A DNA stretch of 56,554 nucleotides from Defluviitaleaceae bacterium (GCA_009786535.1 WQRX01000024.1:1-56554), one strand, 5' to 3'. Positions 10,349 through 18,784 are shown, counted from the first letter of the stretch. The notes: a model not told the origin generated them from the sequence alone. Translations and numbers: made by a program.

Positions 10349-10421
10349 GTGGGACGCTGTCCCACACTCTGCAAGGGGATTTTATCCCCTTGACCCCCTA
10401 AACCGCGCCTTCGCGCGGTTT
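10349..10421. repeat. Cluster of three hairpins after lepA
   Basis: Three adjacent inverted repeats: 10349-10365 (GTGGGAC/GTCCCAC), 10373-10391 (AAGGGGAT/ATCCCCTT) and 10400-10421 (AAACCGCGC/GCGCGGTTT). The last is followed within ten bases by a T-run on the plus strand and can act as the lepA terminator. The arrangement of G/C-rich small palindromes resembles dispersed intergenic repeat families of clostridial genomes; copies elsewhere cannot be checked here. Confidence 0.6.
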
Positions 10422-10458
10422 ACTGTGAAGTTTTTTTATCCCGTAATATAAATACATC

Positions 10459-11001
10459 TTACTCCCATGTATGACTCATATGAATTAATATATGGCGATT
10501 TAACTCATGATGCTTCGTATAATAATAGTCAAATTCATAATTAATATCTAACTCTCTTTTCTTCAATGCTTCATCGAGGCAAGGCTTTAAAAAGTTTTCC
10601 ATTTCATTTACCAAGAGTTGGAAATATTTTTCTTCATTGAAATATTTGTTTTTATACTTAAAGCGACCATCTAAGGGATATAACCCTTTTGCTCCAACTT
10701 TATCACCAACAAGTAACCATAACCCATACATTGTGAAAAGCCATTTAGGTGGTGGTTTAACTTCAAAAAGCTCCAAAAGAATAAATGAACACATTGAAAC
10801 ACTTGTTTTCCCATTAACAATAGCGCGATTTACTTCATTTTCTAGCGAACGTGCCAATGCTTTAGCTACTTTATTATGGTTCGCATTTTTTATGTCTGCT
10901 TTAATCTTTGCAACAATATTTTCATTTTCTTGAATCGCTCGGACTTCAATTTCCTTTCTGGCGAGTTCAGCATCTCTTTTTCTTCTTTCCTGTGCATTCA
11001 T
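10459..11001 (-). CDS. Unknown protein, AT-rich gene
   Basis: A 180-residue soluble, charged protein of no family I recognise. The first 60 residues are helical and Lys/Arg/Glu rich (MNAQERRKRDAELARKEIEVRAIQ). The middle has aromatic clusters (PPPKWLFTMYGLWLLVGDKVG) and the C-terminus is rich in Tyr and His (YEFDYYYTKHHELNRH). AAAGGAGG precedes the ATG. Its composition is clearly more AT-rich than the lepA side, suggesting foreign origin. It sits with the next membrane protein gene between the core chromosome and the recombinases, so it may be the outermost cargo of the element or an earlier insertion. Confidence 0.5.
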   Translation of the reverse strand: MNAQERRKRDAELARKEIEVRAIQENENIVAKIKADIKNANHNKVAKALARSLENEVNRAIVNGKTSVSMCSFILLELFEVKPPPKWLFTMYGLWLLVGDKVGAKGLYPLDGRFKYKNKYFNEEKYFQLLVNEMENFLKPCLDEALKKRELDINYEFDYYYTKHHELNRHILIHMSHTWE

Positions 11002-11040
11002 GGGAATTGCCTCCTTTACTAGTAGCTAATCGTTTATTAT

Positions 11041-11739
11041 TTAATCTCGCCTTCTACTTCCAAAAATGAAACGTAAAAGAATCAATCCAAGAAAGAGAAT
11101 AAAAACAATTCCCCACAGTAATGCTTGCAAGTATATTAGACCAACAATTAGCAAAAATGACATTATGTATATCGTTGCAAGCTGTACAAAATAATTAAAG
11201 ATAGAAAATAACACCTGTCTTGTTTTAAATAATGTAAATACAATATTGATTATTAACAATATAAATGTGAGGATAAGAAAGGGTGTGCTTGTGAGGTTAT
11301 TTAAGGCATTAATATGAATAATATTGAAATGCATTTCATTACCTAGCATATCTTGAGAAGCAACGCCCCAATTCAACGTCGCAATGGGAAATGGTAGTAA
11401 TAAAAACAAACTGCCTAGGAACGCTGGAAGTTTATATGTTCGGCAATCGGGACACTTTTCAATCATTTTGCATTTATAACGGACAGTATATTTTTTACAA
11501 TAACCAATTTTCATTATGTGTTGTGTCGCAAAATAAATATATGTTACAGTGATAAGTAAAACGACAATCGTTGTTACAATGAAAGAATTTAAGTGTGTAA
11601 GTCCAAATAAATTGTTATATTCAAAATAATCCCATAAAAAAAGTCCAAATAAATAACCTATATAAATAAGAATAAATAAAACAGGTAATGAAATTGATAA
11701 AAGAACAGTTAGGTATAAAGTCTTTTTGCCTTCGCCCAT
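11041..11739 (-). CDS. Multi-pass membrane protein of unknown function
   Basis: A 232-residue protein with about six membrane helices. Between helices 2 and 3 lies a short polar loop with cysteines (GYCKKYTVRYKCKMIEKCPDCRTYK) containing CPDC, a possible metal-binding knuckle. The C-terminus is basic (FGSRRRD). The start at 11739 (MGEGKKTL) fits a GGGAGG ribosome site; an upstream in-frame codon at 11754 does not. It shares strand and AT-rich composition with the gene at 10459, which follows it by about 40 bases, so they are likely one unit. No function can be assigned. Confidence 0.5.
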   Translation of the reverse strand: MGEGKKTLYLTVLLSISLPVLFILIYIGYLFGLFLWDYFEYNNLFGLTHLNSFIVTTIVVLLITVTYIYFATQHIMKIGYCKKYTVRYKCKMIEKCPDCRTYKLPAFLGSLFLLLPFPIATLNWGVASQDMLGNEMHFNIIHINALNNLTSTPFLILTFILLIINIVFTLFKTRQVLFSIFNYFVQLATIYIMSFLLIVGLIYLQALLWGIVFILFLGLILLRFIFGSRRRD

Positions 11740-12104
11740 AATTAAACCTCCCAATGGAATAATTAATGTCAGCTATGCCCGTGAAAATGCGTATTTCTAT
11801 GCTTTTTCACGGGATAACCAACAACAAAAAAGGCATGTAAGGACGGCAAAAAAATCTGCCATCACCTACACACTTGTATAAGCGTTTATACATATAAACA
11901 AAGCGTTGCTTCCTGCAACAACCCCAAGCCCTGCATACGATTTTATTGAAATAAAAGCGTAACAATGCTAAACTGCGGTTGCGCAGTGGCAGGCTATGCC
12001 TGTGTGTGATAGGTGATGCGCTACATCCCTACGCATGTGTCAAGTAGGGACAACAAGATTTTTTACAGATTTATTGAAAAATTTTTTACCCCCATCCCTC
12101 ACAA
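11740..12104. other. Non-coding stretch, likely holding the left end of the ICE
   Basis: No convincing gene in 365 bases. It contains an inverted repeat with 10-base arms at 11778-11787 and 11804-11813 (CCCGTGAAAA/TTTTCACGGG), a smaller hairpin near 11875-11895, and repeated short words. Serine-recombinase elements usually keep the recombinase gene within a few hundred bases of one attachment site, so attL or attR is expected here, but the core cannot be identified without the empty site or the other end. Confidence 0.35.
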
Positions 12105-13673
12105 CTAAGCATACCACCGCTCCATCCACACAATTTCAATCTCTTTCTCGCCGTGAACGACCACCTTGTCAACCAAAAGGTCAACCAATTCGCGGTCAAG
12201 GTTTTCAACCGTTAGCAACGGACGAAATTTCTCAAGCCGTTGGTTAATTACATCTTTACCCTCGGCTAAACTTAATAACTGTTTTTGTAAATTGTTTAAC
12301 TCAGAAGTCTTTTTCTCGATAGCATTATTAACGGTTTCCTTTCTGCTCAAAAATTCTTCCTGCGTTATAATCCCCGCTACCAAATCGGTTATATTTTTCG
12401 TAACAGAGCCTTCAAGGGTCTGTAATGCCCTTCGCCCCACTTTAATTCGCCCTTCAAGCTCCACTTTTGTAACCCCTGCTTGTTCAATTGCCCGCGCGTT
12501 CATTTCGTCTTGGTCGATTAGCATTGCAACAAGGGCTTTAACCGATGCCAACACCACCTTTTCAATATCTGCCTGTGTGATAACATGGTCGGGGCAGTTA
12601 TAATGGTCGGTGTATTTGTGGGTCATACATACAAACGCAGGGTTAGCCTGTTTTATACGCCGCAACGTCCGATGGCACACGGGGCATTTTATTTTTCCAT
12701 GGAAAATATGGTCTACAGAAACATGATTCATCATTTCCCTGCGGAGCGCTTCATGCGCTCGGTCATATTCTGCCTTTGAAACGATGGCTTCGTGGGCATC
12801 GCATACGATTATCCACTCGTCTGCGGGGCGTTGAACGCATCTGCTCGTTCCGGGGCGAACTGCTTTGCTTTTATTATTAACGGAAACCCCTGTGTACCGA
12901 ATATCCCGTAAAATGTTCCCAACACTGCCATCAAGCCAAAACGAATGCGAGGGGTCAATCGGCTTCCAAACATTCATAATGCCGTTTCTTCTTTTGTACT
13001 CACTTGGCGTTGGAATGCCTCGCGCATTTAATATCTTGGCTATCTGCACGGTATTGTTGCCGTCTGTGGCGAGAGAAAATATCAACCGTACATATTCGGC
13101 ACTTTCCCCGTCAATAACGAGTTTATTGCGTTCTGTTTCGGATTTTTTATATCCGAAGATTGCCCATGGGCTTATAAACTCCCCTTTTTTCATTTTAACG
13201 ATTTTACTAGACATGGATTTTTGCGCCAAATCTCGGTTGTAATGCTGATTGGCGAGGTTAATTACCGCCAATTCGAGATTCGACAACGGGCTTTTTACGC
13301 TGTCATATCCATTATTGATGGCGATAAACCGCACTTCCCGCACTACGAGGTAATTCATCAAGAGGTCGTCCACATCAATGAGGTCGCGGCCTATTCGGGA
13401 TAGGTCTTTGACGATAATACACTGCACCAAACCTCGCCCAATGTCGGCCATTAGCCGTTTATACGAAGCGCGTTCAGTGTGGCTTCCGCTTATGCCATCG
13501 TCTATATATTCCAATGTTTCGGCGTTGGAAAACTCAGATTGGCGTGAAATAAAATCATTCACCAATGCCCGTTGGTTGGTTATGCTGTTGCTTTCGATTA
13601 GCGCATCGTCATGTTCAGAAATGCGAAGGTATACGGCGATGGTATGCTTTTGGCTTGCATTAACGGTGAACAT
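12105..13673 (-). CDS. Large serine recombinase, third of the triplet
   Basis: A 522-residue site-specific recombinase. The N-terminal resolvase domain has the catalytic serine in AVYLRISEHDD (near residue 19), followed by NSITNQRALVNDFI and the VKDLSRIGRDLIDVDDLL segment near 95-115. The recombinase domain follows, then a zinc ribbon (CPVCHRTL... CMTHK... CPD) near 330-360 and a coiled-coil region. Its start lies 14 bases inside the preceding recombinase gene, so translation is coupled. The likely role is integration and excision, perhaps with the two sister proteins. It is the gene closest to the presumed element end. Confidence 0.92.
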   Translation of the reverse strand: MFTVNASQKHTIAVYLRISEHDDALIESNSITNQRALVNDFISRQSEFSNAETLEYIDDGISGSHTERASYKRLMADIGRGLVQCIIVKDLSRIGRDLIDVDDLLMNYLVVREVRFIAINNGYDSVKSPLSNLELAVINLANQHYNRDLAQKSMSSKIVKMKKGEFISPWAIFGYKKSETERNKLVIDGESAEYVRLIFSLATDGNNTVQIAKILNARGIPTPSEYKRRNGIMNVWKPIDPSHSFWLDGSVGNILRDIRYTGVSVNNKSKAVRPGTSRCVQRPADEWIIVCDAHEAIVSKAEYDRAHEALRREMMNHVSVDHIFHGKIKCPVCHRTLRRIKQANPAFVCMTHKYTDHYNCPDHVITQADIEKVVLASVKALVAMLIDQDEMNARAIEQAGVTKVELEGRIKVGRRALQTLEGSVTKNITDLVAGIITQEEFLSRKETVNNAIEKKTSELNNLQKQLLSLAEGKDVINQRLEKFRPLLTVENLDRELVDLLVDKVVVHGEKEIEIVWMERWYA

Positions 13674-15363
13674 TTGCCAGCACCCCGCTTTCTTCTATTA
13701 AATTGTTTAATGCCGCTAACTCATCCATGTAGTTAAATACGATGTTTATTTCATTGGATAAGGGCGTGACTTCTATCCGCTTGATGAAAGCAGACACCAA
13801 CACCTTATCCAACTTGGAAAATGACTTGTTTCTACGGAAGTTTTCCAAGAAAGCATTACCGCGTTGATTCTTTATTACGTAGTTATCCAACTCGGCTTGC
13901 ACTCTTTCTATTCCCAAAGAGGCTACTTGCTTTTCTTGCTCAAATTTTACACGGGCCAAGTCAAAGTCTTTGCTATCCAACAAGCCCGATAAATGATGCG
14001 TATAAGCGGATGCAAGCATATCATCTGCTTTTTTACAATCGCGTTGATGCTTGTCTAACATAGCCTGTAAGGTTTGGACTTTGCTTGCAATAATCGTAGA
14101 ATTTAACGCATCTTCAAGTAAGACCTCCATTTCTACACAAGCCTCCACTTGTTTTTGCAACACAGTAAAAACGAGGGGTTCTAACTTAGAAAGACGTAAG
14201 CGCGTTACGGTTGAAGCCCCTGTCGCTTGTTTAATTTCTGCCACACAACGAGGACATGCGTAATAATAAATAGGTACTTTCCCCCTACTGTTGTACGTGC
14301 GCGCCAACGCCTTACCACAACGGGCGCAGAAAAGAACGCCAACAAAGATGTTTTCATCCATCTTTTTACCCTGTACCTTATACTTCTCACCCGTTTGGTC
14401 GAGTAATGCTTGAACGGCATGGAACTGCTCTTTGGAAATGATAGCGGGGTGGGCATTTTCATGGATATACCATACTTCTTTCGGCTTTTTTGCATTTCCC
14501 TTTCCCACGCTGTCATTCTTTCCCTGCGTTTGTAACCCGATATAACAATCGTTGCGAAGGAGCTTAGATACCGCACCCCCTTGCCATATGGCGTTCTCAT
14601 GTTTGTTTTGCCCTGTGAATATGCCCAAGTTATAGAAATGGACTTTCGGCGGGGGGATTTTATCTTGGTTCAACCGTGTGGCTATGCCATGACAGCTAAT
14701 GCCCTGCTCACGCATGGCAAAAATACGCTTAACAACTTCCGCGCCTTCGGGTTCAACCACCACTCGCTTAACGCCATTTTCTCTAACAAGGCGATACCCA
14801 TATGACGGAAGCGAACTAAAGACTTCGCCCTTTTGTTGTTTCAAGGCAAAAATAGATTTTATCTTTTTGCCAATATCCTTACTATACATATGATTCACAA
14901 GGTTTTTGAACAGTATCAATAACTTCTTACGCGCGGCATCATCGGCAAAGGAATCATAATTATCGTTCACGGAAATAAAACGCACGTTGTAACTAGGGAA
15001 AGTGTCAAAAAGCAATTCCCCCACTTCGATATACGTTCTACCCAAGCGGGATAAATCCTTTACCACCAAACACTGTACCGTGCCGTTTGTTATCCCTGCC
15101 AATAACTCGGCATATCCGGGGCGGTCAAAGTTTGTACCCGAAAAACCTAAATCCGATATTACGCCTTTGAGTTCAAGCGTTGCTTCGGGGTTATCCGCGA
15201 CATAACTTTGAATAATCGCCGTTTGGTTTTCGATTGAATCCTCAGACCGCTCCCCATCATTGGATATACGGGCATAACCCCATGTGGCGTAAGATAATAC
15301 CTTGGGGGTTGCAATTACAGGCGGTTGACCTTGCGGTAGATTTTTTCTGCTTGTCCGCGGCAT
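13660..15363 (-). CDS. Large serine recombinase, second of the triplet
   Basis: A 567-residue enzyme with catalytic serine in WGYARISNDGERSEDSIENQ (near residue 34), the VKDLSRLGRTYIEVGELL arm, and a zinc ribbon LFCARCGKALAR ... YACPRC near residue 340-370, followed by a long coiled coil. It begins one base after the stop codon of the first recombinase and overlaps the third by 14 bases, so the three form one translationally coupled unit. The three proteins are clearly divergent from one another, arguing for separate roles, for example different half-sites, rather than recent duplication. Confidence 0.92.
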   Translation of the reverse strand: MPRTSRKNLPQGQPPVIATPKVLSYATWGYARISNDGERSEDSIENQTAIIQSYVADNPEATLELKGVISDLGFSGTNFDRPGYAELLAGITNGTVQCLVVKDLSRLGRTYIEVGELLFDTFPSYNVRFISVNDNYDSFADDAARKKLLILFKNLVNHMYSKDIGKKIKSIFALKQQKGEVFSSLPSYGYRLVRENGVKRVVVEPEGAEVVKRIFAMREQGISCHGIATRLNQDKIPPPKVHFYNLGIFTGQNKHENAIWQGGAVSKLLRNDCYIGLQTQGKNDSVGKGNAKKPKEVWYIHENAHPAIISKEQFHAVQALLDQTGEKYKVQGKKMDENIFVGVLFCARCGKALARTYNSRGKVPIYYYACPRCVAEIKQATGASTVTRLRLSKLEPLVFTVLQKQVEACVEMEVLLEDALNSTIIASKVQTLQAMLDKHQRDCKKADDMLASAYTHHLSGLLDSKDFDLARVKFEQEKQVASLGIERVQAELDNYVIKNQRGNAFLENFRRNKSFSKLDKVLVSAFIKRIEVTPLSNEINIVFNYMDELAALNNLIEESGVLANVHR

Positions 15364-16995
15364 TTACACCACCCGCCTTTCTTGCGAGGTTACATGAGGC
15401 GGTGCGGACAATTCGTTTTCATAACGAAAGCGAATTTCCATGTCCTTACTTCCGTAAACAATAATCGAGTGTACAAACCCTACGACAATGCGGCGGTTCA
15501 ATTCTGTTATATTTCCATAAGATTTGAACCGCTCAATCAACTCATGGTTGCGTACATTATCCTCAAGGCGTGCTATTTCGCCTTGTAAGTGGACGATATG
15601 GGCTTCGGCATCATCAATCTTTTTGCGGAAGTCACTACGGAATAAATCATACTCGCGTTGACTAATTACACCGTCTACCCTATGGGCGTATGATTTAACG
15701 AGGTAGTCGTTATATGCTTGAATAGACAACAACGATTTTTCAATCATACCTGTAAGGGTCGATTTTTTAAGGCTTTTCAGTTCATCAAGCCCCATGTTAG
15801 CAGTGAGGTCATAGGGTGAAATGAAACCCTCTACTTGCTTGCGGATAGTTAATAGCGTGTACTTTTCCACGTTTTCACTATTGATACTGATGCTTCGGCA
15901 GTTTTTGTACCGCTTATGGGTAGTGCAAACATAATAGAGGTACGCCCTTCCGCTATTTTTCCGAATTGTTTTTGCGGTCATAGGTTGGTTACAGTACCCG
16001 CATATAATAATGCCCGAAAACAAATGAAGCTGTCCGCCGTTCACCGAAATGCGCGTATCTTTTGCTAACAATTCCTGTACAAGTTCAAAGTCATATTTGT
16101 TTATGATTGGCTCATGGTTATTTTCGTGTATACTCCATGTTTCGCGGGGGGTGTAAAAATATTTCTTCACCCGATAACTCGCCTTGGTACGTTTTCCTTG
16201 TTCCAAGTGGCCGATGTATACGCGGTTTGTTAAAATCCGCTTAACGGTGTTCGCCGCCCAAAGGGATTTTTCATTAACGGCAAAGGGGGTACTGTAGGCT
16301 TCGCCCGAAACTTTCTTGTACTCGGCGGGGGAGTGGATACCCTTTGCGTTTAACATATTAGCAATTTGCAATTCGTTATAACCCATGAGTTTATGCTCGA
16401 AGATAGTTTTCACCACTTCAGCGGCGTATTCGTCTATGATTAACTTTTTGTCGGGGGATTTCACGTAACCGAATGTGGCATAATTGCAAACAAACTCGCC
16501 GTTTTTGCGTTTGATGGCAAGCTGTGATTTTGTCTTTATCGAGATGTCCTCTAAGAATGCTTCATTGATGATGTTCTTAAAAGGAACGATTAGGCTATTA
16601 TTACTGTCCGACATATCCGCATGAAGGCTGTCGTAGCCATCGTTGATAGAAATAAAGCGCACCTTTTTGGCAGCGAAGTAGCGTTCAATATATTTGCCTG
16701 TTTCAATGTGGTCGCGGCCCAGTCTTGAAAAATCCTTCACTACAACACAATTGACCGCACCGCTTTCGATATGGTTTATCATATCCTTGAAAGCATTGCG
16801 GTCAAAATTAGCCCCTGTCGCGCCATCATCGGCGACAATGTTTATTATGTTTACATCGGGATAACGCTCGGCAAAGTCGAGAATCATATCCCGTTGGTTT
16901 TTAATGCTGTTACTTTCGCTTTTATCTCTATCGTCTTTAGACACACGGGCATAACCAAAAGCATCCCACTTTTGGGCGGTATTTGTTTTCATCAT
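15364..16995 (-). CDS. Large serine recombinase, first of the triplet
   Basis: A 543-residue enzyme with catalytic serine in FGYARVSKDDRDKSESNSIKNQ (near residue 18), VKDFSRLGRDHIETGKYIERYF near 95, the recombinase domain, and a zinc ribbon (IICGYCNQPM ... YYVCTTH) near 340-370. A strong ribosome site, AAAGGAG, precedes the ATG. It is the first of three tandem recombinases. Upstream on the same strand are two small ICE genes and a long leader, so expression is probably set far upstream and read through. The function is integration/excision; the target site is unknown. Confidence 0.92.
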   Translation of the reverse strand: MMKTNTAQKWDAFGYARVSKDDRDKSESNSIKNQRDMILDFAERYPDVNIINIVADDGATGANFDRNAFKDMINHIESGAVNCVVVKDFSRLGRDHIETGKYIERYFAAKKVRFISINDGYDSLHADMSDSNNSLIVPFKNIINEAFLEDISIKTKSQLAIKRKNGEFVCNYATFGYVKSPDKKLIIDEYAAEVVKTIFEHKLMGYNELQIANMLNAKGIHSPAEYKKVSGEAYSTPFAVNEKSLWAANTVKRILTNRVYIGHLEQGKRTKASYRVKKYFYTPRETWSIHENNHEPIINKYDFELVQELLAKDTRISVNGGQLHLFSGIIICGYCNQPMTAKTIRKNSGRAYLYYVCTTHKRYKNCRSISINSENVEKYTLLTIRKQVEGFISPYDLTANMGLDELKSLKKSTLTGMIEKSLLSIQAYNDYLVKSYAHRVDGVISQREYDLFRSDFRKKIDDAEAHIVHLQGEIARLEDNVRNHELIERFKSYGNITELNRRIVVGFVHSIIVYGSKDMEIRFRYENELSAPPHVTSQERRVV

Positions 16996-17157
16996 GGTAG
17001 TAACTCCTTTACGTTTTAGGCGTTGCCCGCTACGCGAAAGGTAATTACCACGCTAGTCCGATAAATAATGTATCACACTATTTACGGAACGTCCACGGAC
17101 ATTTTCAAGTTTTTGTTAATTTCATGTTATAAATTTTTGTCATTTTCATCTCAACCC

Positions 17158-17385
17158 TCATACCAATGCTAACCCCTGTCCCGATAGCAAGTATTGTTTT
17201 AACCTATCCGCTAGTGATGCGGTGGTATTGGCGTAGGAAATGCGTACTACCATGTCATCACAACGATATAAGTGGGGATTTTTGATTTGGCGTAGATATG
17301 ATTGTTGTCGTTCTTCTTTAGATAAGGCAGGGTTAATGGTTACGTCGCGTATGTCTGCGAGGGTGTTTATGTTGATGGTATTCAT
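17158..17385 (-). CDS. Small conserved ICE protein (DUF6870-like)
   Basis: Seventy-five residues: MNTININTLADIRDVTINPALSKEERQ at the start and a C-terminal half with NPHLYRCDDMVVRISYANT and LADRLKQYLLSG. Short proteins with this order, a DIRDV...L..EER...Y..QI.NPY..RC.D..V...F..T..TL..RL..YL pattern, accompany serine recombinases in many clostridial ICEs; I recall the family as DUF6870. Its role is unknown. Its start overlaps the stop of the upstream zinc-knuckle gene by four bases (ATGA). It precedes the recombinase triplet by 162 bases. Confidence 0.6.
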   Translation of the reverse strand: MNTININTLADIRDVTINPALSKEERQQSYLRQIKNPHLYRCDDMVVRISYANTTASLADRLKQYLLSGQGLALV

Positions 17386-17567
17386 CGCTGACCTCTCTTT
17401 CGGTTCTTGGGTGAGATTTCATACTCCCAACCCAAACGCGGGCATTTCGTACATTTTTCCATGCCGTCCTTTTCCGAATAGGTACGGCGGATATGATGCG
17501 CACCCGTACTTTCATAATCATCTTTACAACTTTGGCACAAATTCATAATTTCCGATTTTCTTTTCAC
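17382..17567 (-). CDS. Small four-cysteine (zinc-knuckle-like) ICE protein
   Basis: Sixty-one residues with two cysteine pairs, CQSC near residue 11 and CTKC near 39, separated by a basic stretch (HHIRRTYSEKD), ending in YEISPKNRKRGQR. Such proteins may bind one zinc ion and nucleic acid. The GTG start at 17567 follows a CGGAG-type ribosome site. It is translationally coupled with the next gene and sits at the head of the recombinase operon, so a regulatory or accessory role in recombination is plausible but not shown. Confidence 0.5.
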   Translation of the reverse strand: MKRKSEIMNLCQSCKDDYESTGAHHIRRTYSEKDGMEKCTKCPRLGWEYEISPKNRKRGQR

Positions 17568-18133
17568 TTTTACTCACTCCGATACATAAAAATAAGCCCA
17601 TATCGGGCTATGTAATGGAGGCACTGCGGTCAGATACACGCAGTACCCCCTTGTGATTGTTTTTGTGTTCTCAACATAATCCAAGCCGCTACGGGTAATA
17701 CTAATCCCATTTAAAACCTATTTGACGGAGTGGCACTTAAAACCGCGAAGCAAGCGGTTTTAAGTGTTTTTGCCACGACAGGCAAATAGGATTTTAAATG
17801 AGGATTAGTATAAGTAGCGTCATAGCACCGCGCCGCCGTGTTTTGCGAGAACACGAACATCCGCCGTAACTCTCCCCCGTTCTGAGGAAGCTGCCCCCAT
17901 TGCGATGTCTGTGGCTGGGCAGAAGTACCATTATTGGAACTGCGGGTCATCGCAAGCAAGCCGTACCATGGGCTAGTTTCGACTCAACGCTTATCGCTTG
18001 CACATTGCTGTGGTCGTGGCGGGCGTTAGCCTCGTTGCTTTACCTTTCGGGTACGCAGTTCTGATGTACTTGGGTTATGGTTTATGACCGCCACAAGAGC
18101 GGTATTTGTCAATGTACGGGAGGGGTGGAACTT
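17568..18133 (-). other. Long non-coding leader of the recombinase operon
   Basis: About 565 bases between the sigma-like gene's terminator and the first small gene of the recombinase operon. On the minus strand a TTGACA word occurs at 18112-18107 near its start, next to a small hairpin (ACCGC/GCGGT); no good -10 box is seen at the right spacing. The remainder is GC-balanced with many short complementary words, and it contains the long inverted repeat at 17698-17811. An 82-codon frame (17711-17959) crosses it but lacks a ribosome site. It could be a structured regulatory RNA. Confidence 0.4.
17698..17811. repeat. Long imperfect inverted repeat (MITE-like or leader hairpin)
   Basis: The ends are ATACTAATC (17698) and GATTAGTAT (to 17811). 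Moving inward, ATTTAAAA, CCTATTTG, GTGGCA and CTTAAAACCGC on the left each find their complement in the same order on the right, with small bulges. Arms are roughly 50 bases and the central loop is AAGCAA-like. It could be a miniature transposable element or a very stable RNA hairpin; no target duplication is obvious. Confidence 0.6.
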
Positions 18134-18176
18134 GAAAAAAAGAACCCCTCACTATTAAGCCGAAATAATGAGGGGG
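18134..18176 (-). terminator. Rho-independent terminator of the sigma-like gene
   Basis: On the minus strand CCCCTCATTATTT pairs with AATAGTGAGGGG (18175 to 18145), followed by TTC and a run of seven T (18141-18135). It lies just after the stop of the gene at 18191. Confidence 0.75.
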
Positions 18177-18190
18177 GTGGGCAAAAAAAT

Positions 18191-18610
18191 TTAACTTTCG
18201 AGTAAATGTTTTAGTTTTGCCAAAACCTTGCGCTTGCGGTAAGCGATAGTTTTACGTTGGGTTGCTGTTTGTATTGCCCATGCGCGCTCGCTGTGTCCAT
18301 CAAAAAAGAGCGCATTGATTAGTGTGCGCTCATCATGGGATAGAAGGGTAAGGCATTTGTGCAGCTTGTCCGCCATTACGGCATCAATAGCAGCTTGTTC
18401 AACACCGGGTGATTCTGTATCGGGTACGGTTTCTTCGCCTAATATTTCGGCAGTGTCGTATTCACTGTACAGGATTTTGCCCTTGGCGCGGTCGCGTTCT
18501 TCCAGGTAACGCTCTCGGCGGTGTAGCTTGTAATATGCGCTGTAGACTTCTTCTGTAACCGCTATTTTATCACCGTTTATGGGGATGAAAAATTGCCTTT
18601 TGTCATTCAT
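18191..18610 (-). CDS. Sigma-70-like ICE regulator (region 4-type)
   Basis: A 139-residue protein. The N-terminal half (FFIPINGDKIAVTEEVYSAYYKLHRRERYLEERD) matches the small sigma-factor-like proteins of Tn916/Tn1549-related elements. The C-terminal 65 residues (LLSHDERTLINALFFDGHSERAWAIQTATQRKTIAYRKRKVLAKLKHLL) form a region-4 helix-turn-helix. Such proteins probably direct RNA polymerase to transfer or recombination promoters. It is the last gene before the recombinase leader. Its ribosome site, GGAGG, touches an inverted repeat at 18620-18656, which may control translation. There is no recognisable region 2, so it may not work as a free sigma factor. Confidence 0.75.
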   Translation of the reverse strand: MNDKRQFFIPINGDKIAVTEEVYSAYYKLHRRERYLEERDRAKGKILYSEYDTAEILGEETVPDTESPGVEQAAIDAVMADKLHKCLTLLSHDERTLINALFFDGHSERAWAIQTATQRKTIAYRKRKVLAKLKHLLES

Positions 18611-18619
18611 ATTTTTCCT

Positions 18620-18656
18620 CCATTCATTTTTTTGAGAAAATTACAAAAATGAATGG
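18620..18656 (-). promoter_or_regulatory. Perfect 12-bp inverted repeat touching the sigma-like gene's ribosome site
   Basis: Arms 18620-18631 (CCATTCATTTTT) and 18645-18656 (AAAAATGAATGG) are exactly complementary with a 13-base AT-rich loop. The inner GG of the GGAGG ribosome site (18617-18621) belongs to the stem, so the folded mRNA could limit initiation. Alternatively it is an operator for the regulator itself. Confidence 0.55.
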
Positions 18657-18693
18657 AATCGGCGGTGCGCGACATTTAATCCGTTGCCAAAAG

Positions 18694-18773
18694 AAAAAAG
18701 CCCGACAAGCTTGCAACGCAAAGTTGCGAACTTTCGGGCCTATGTACATAACGGCTGCCTATGAGCCGTTATG
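18694..18773 (-). terminator. Double hairpin terminator after flagellin
   Basis: On the minus strand the first hairpin is CATAACGGCT/AGCCGTTATG (18773-18747). A second stem, GCCCGA...TCGGGC, follows and ends in six T (18699-18694). Together they form a strong rho-independent stop for the flagellin transcript. Confidence 0.75.
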
Positions 18774-18784
18774 TGATTTTTTGT

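Noticed and set aside
17711..17959. An 82-codon leftward frame in the recombinase leader
   Set aside because: It has no ribosome site before its start and runs straight through the long inverted repeat, where its last 40 codons are one arm and loop of the hairpin. Coding is possible but not supported.
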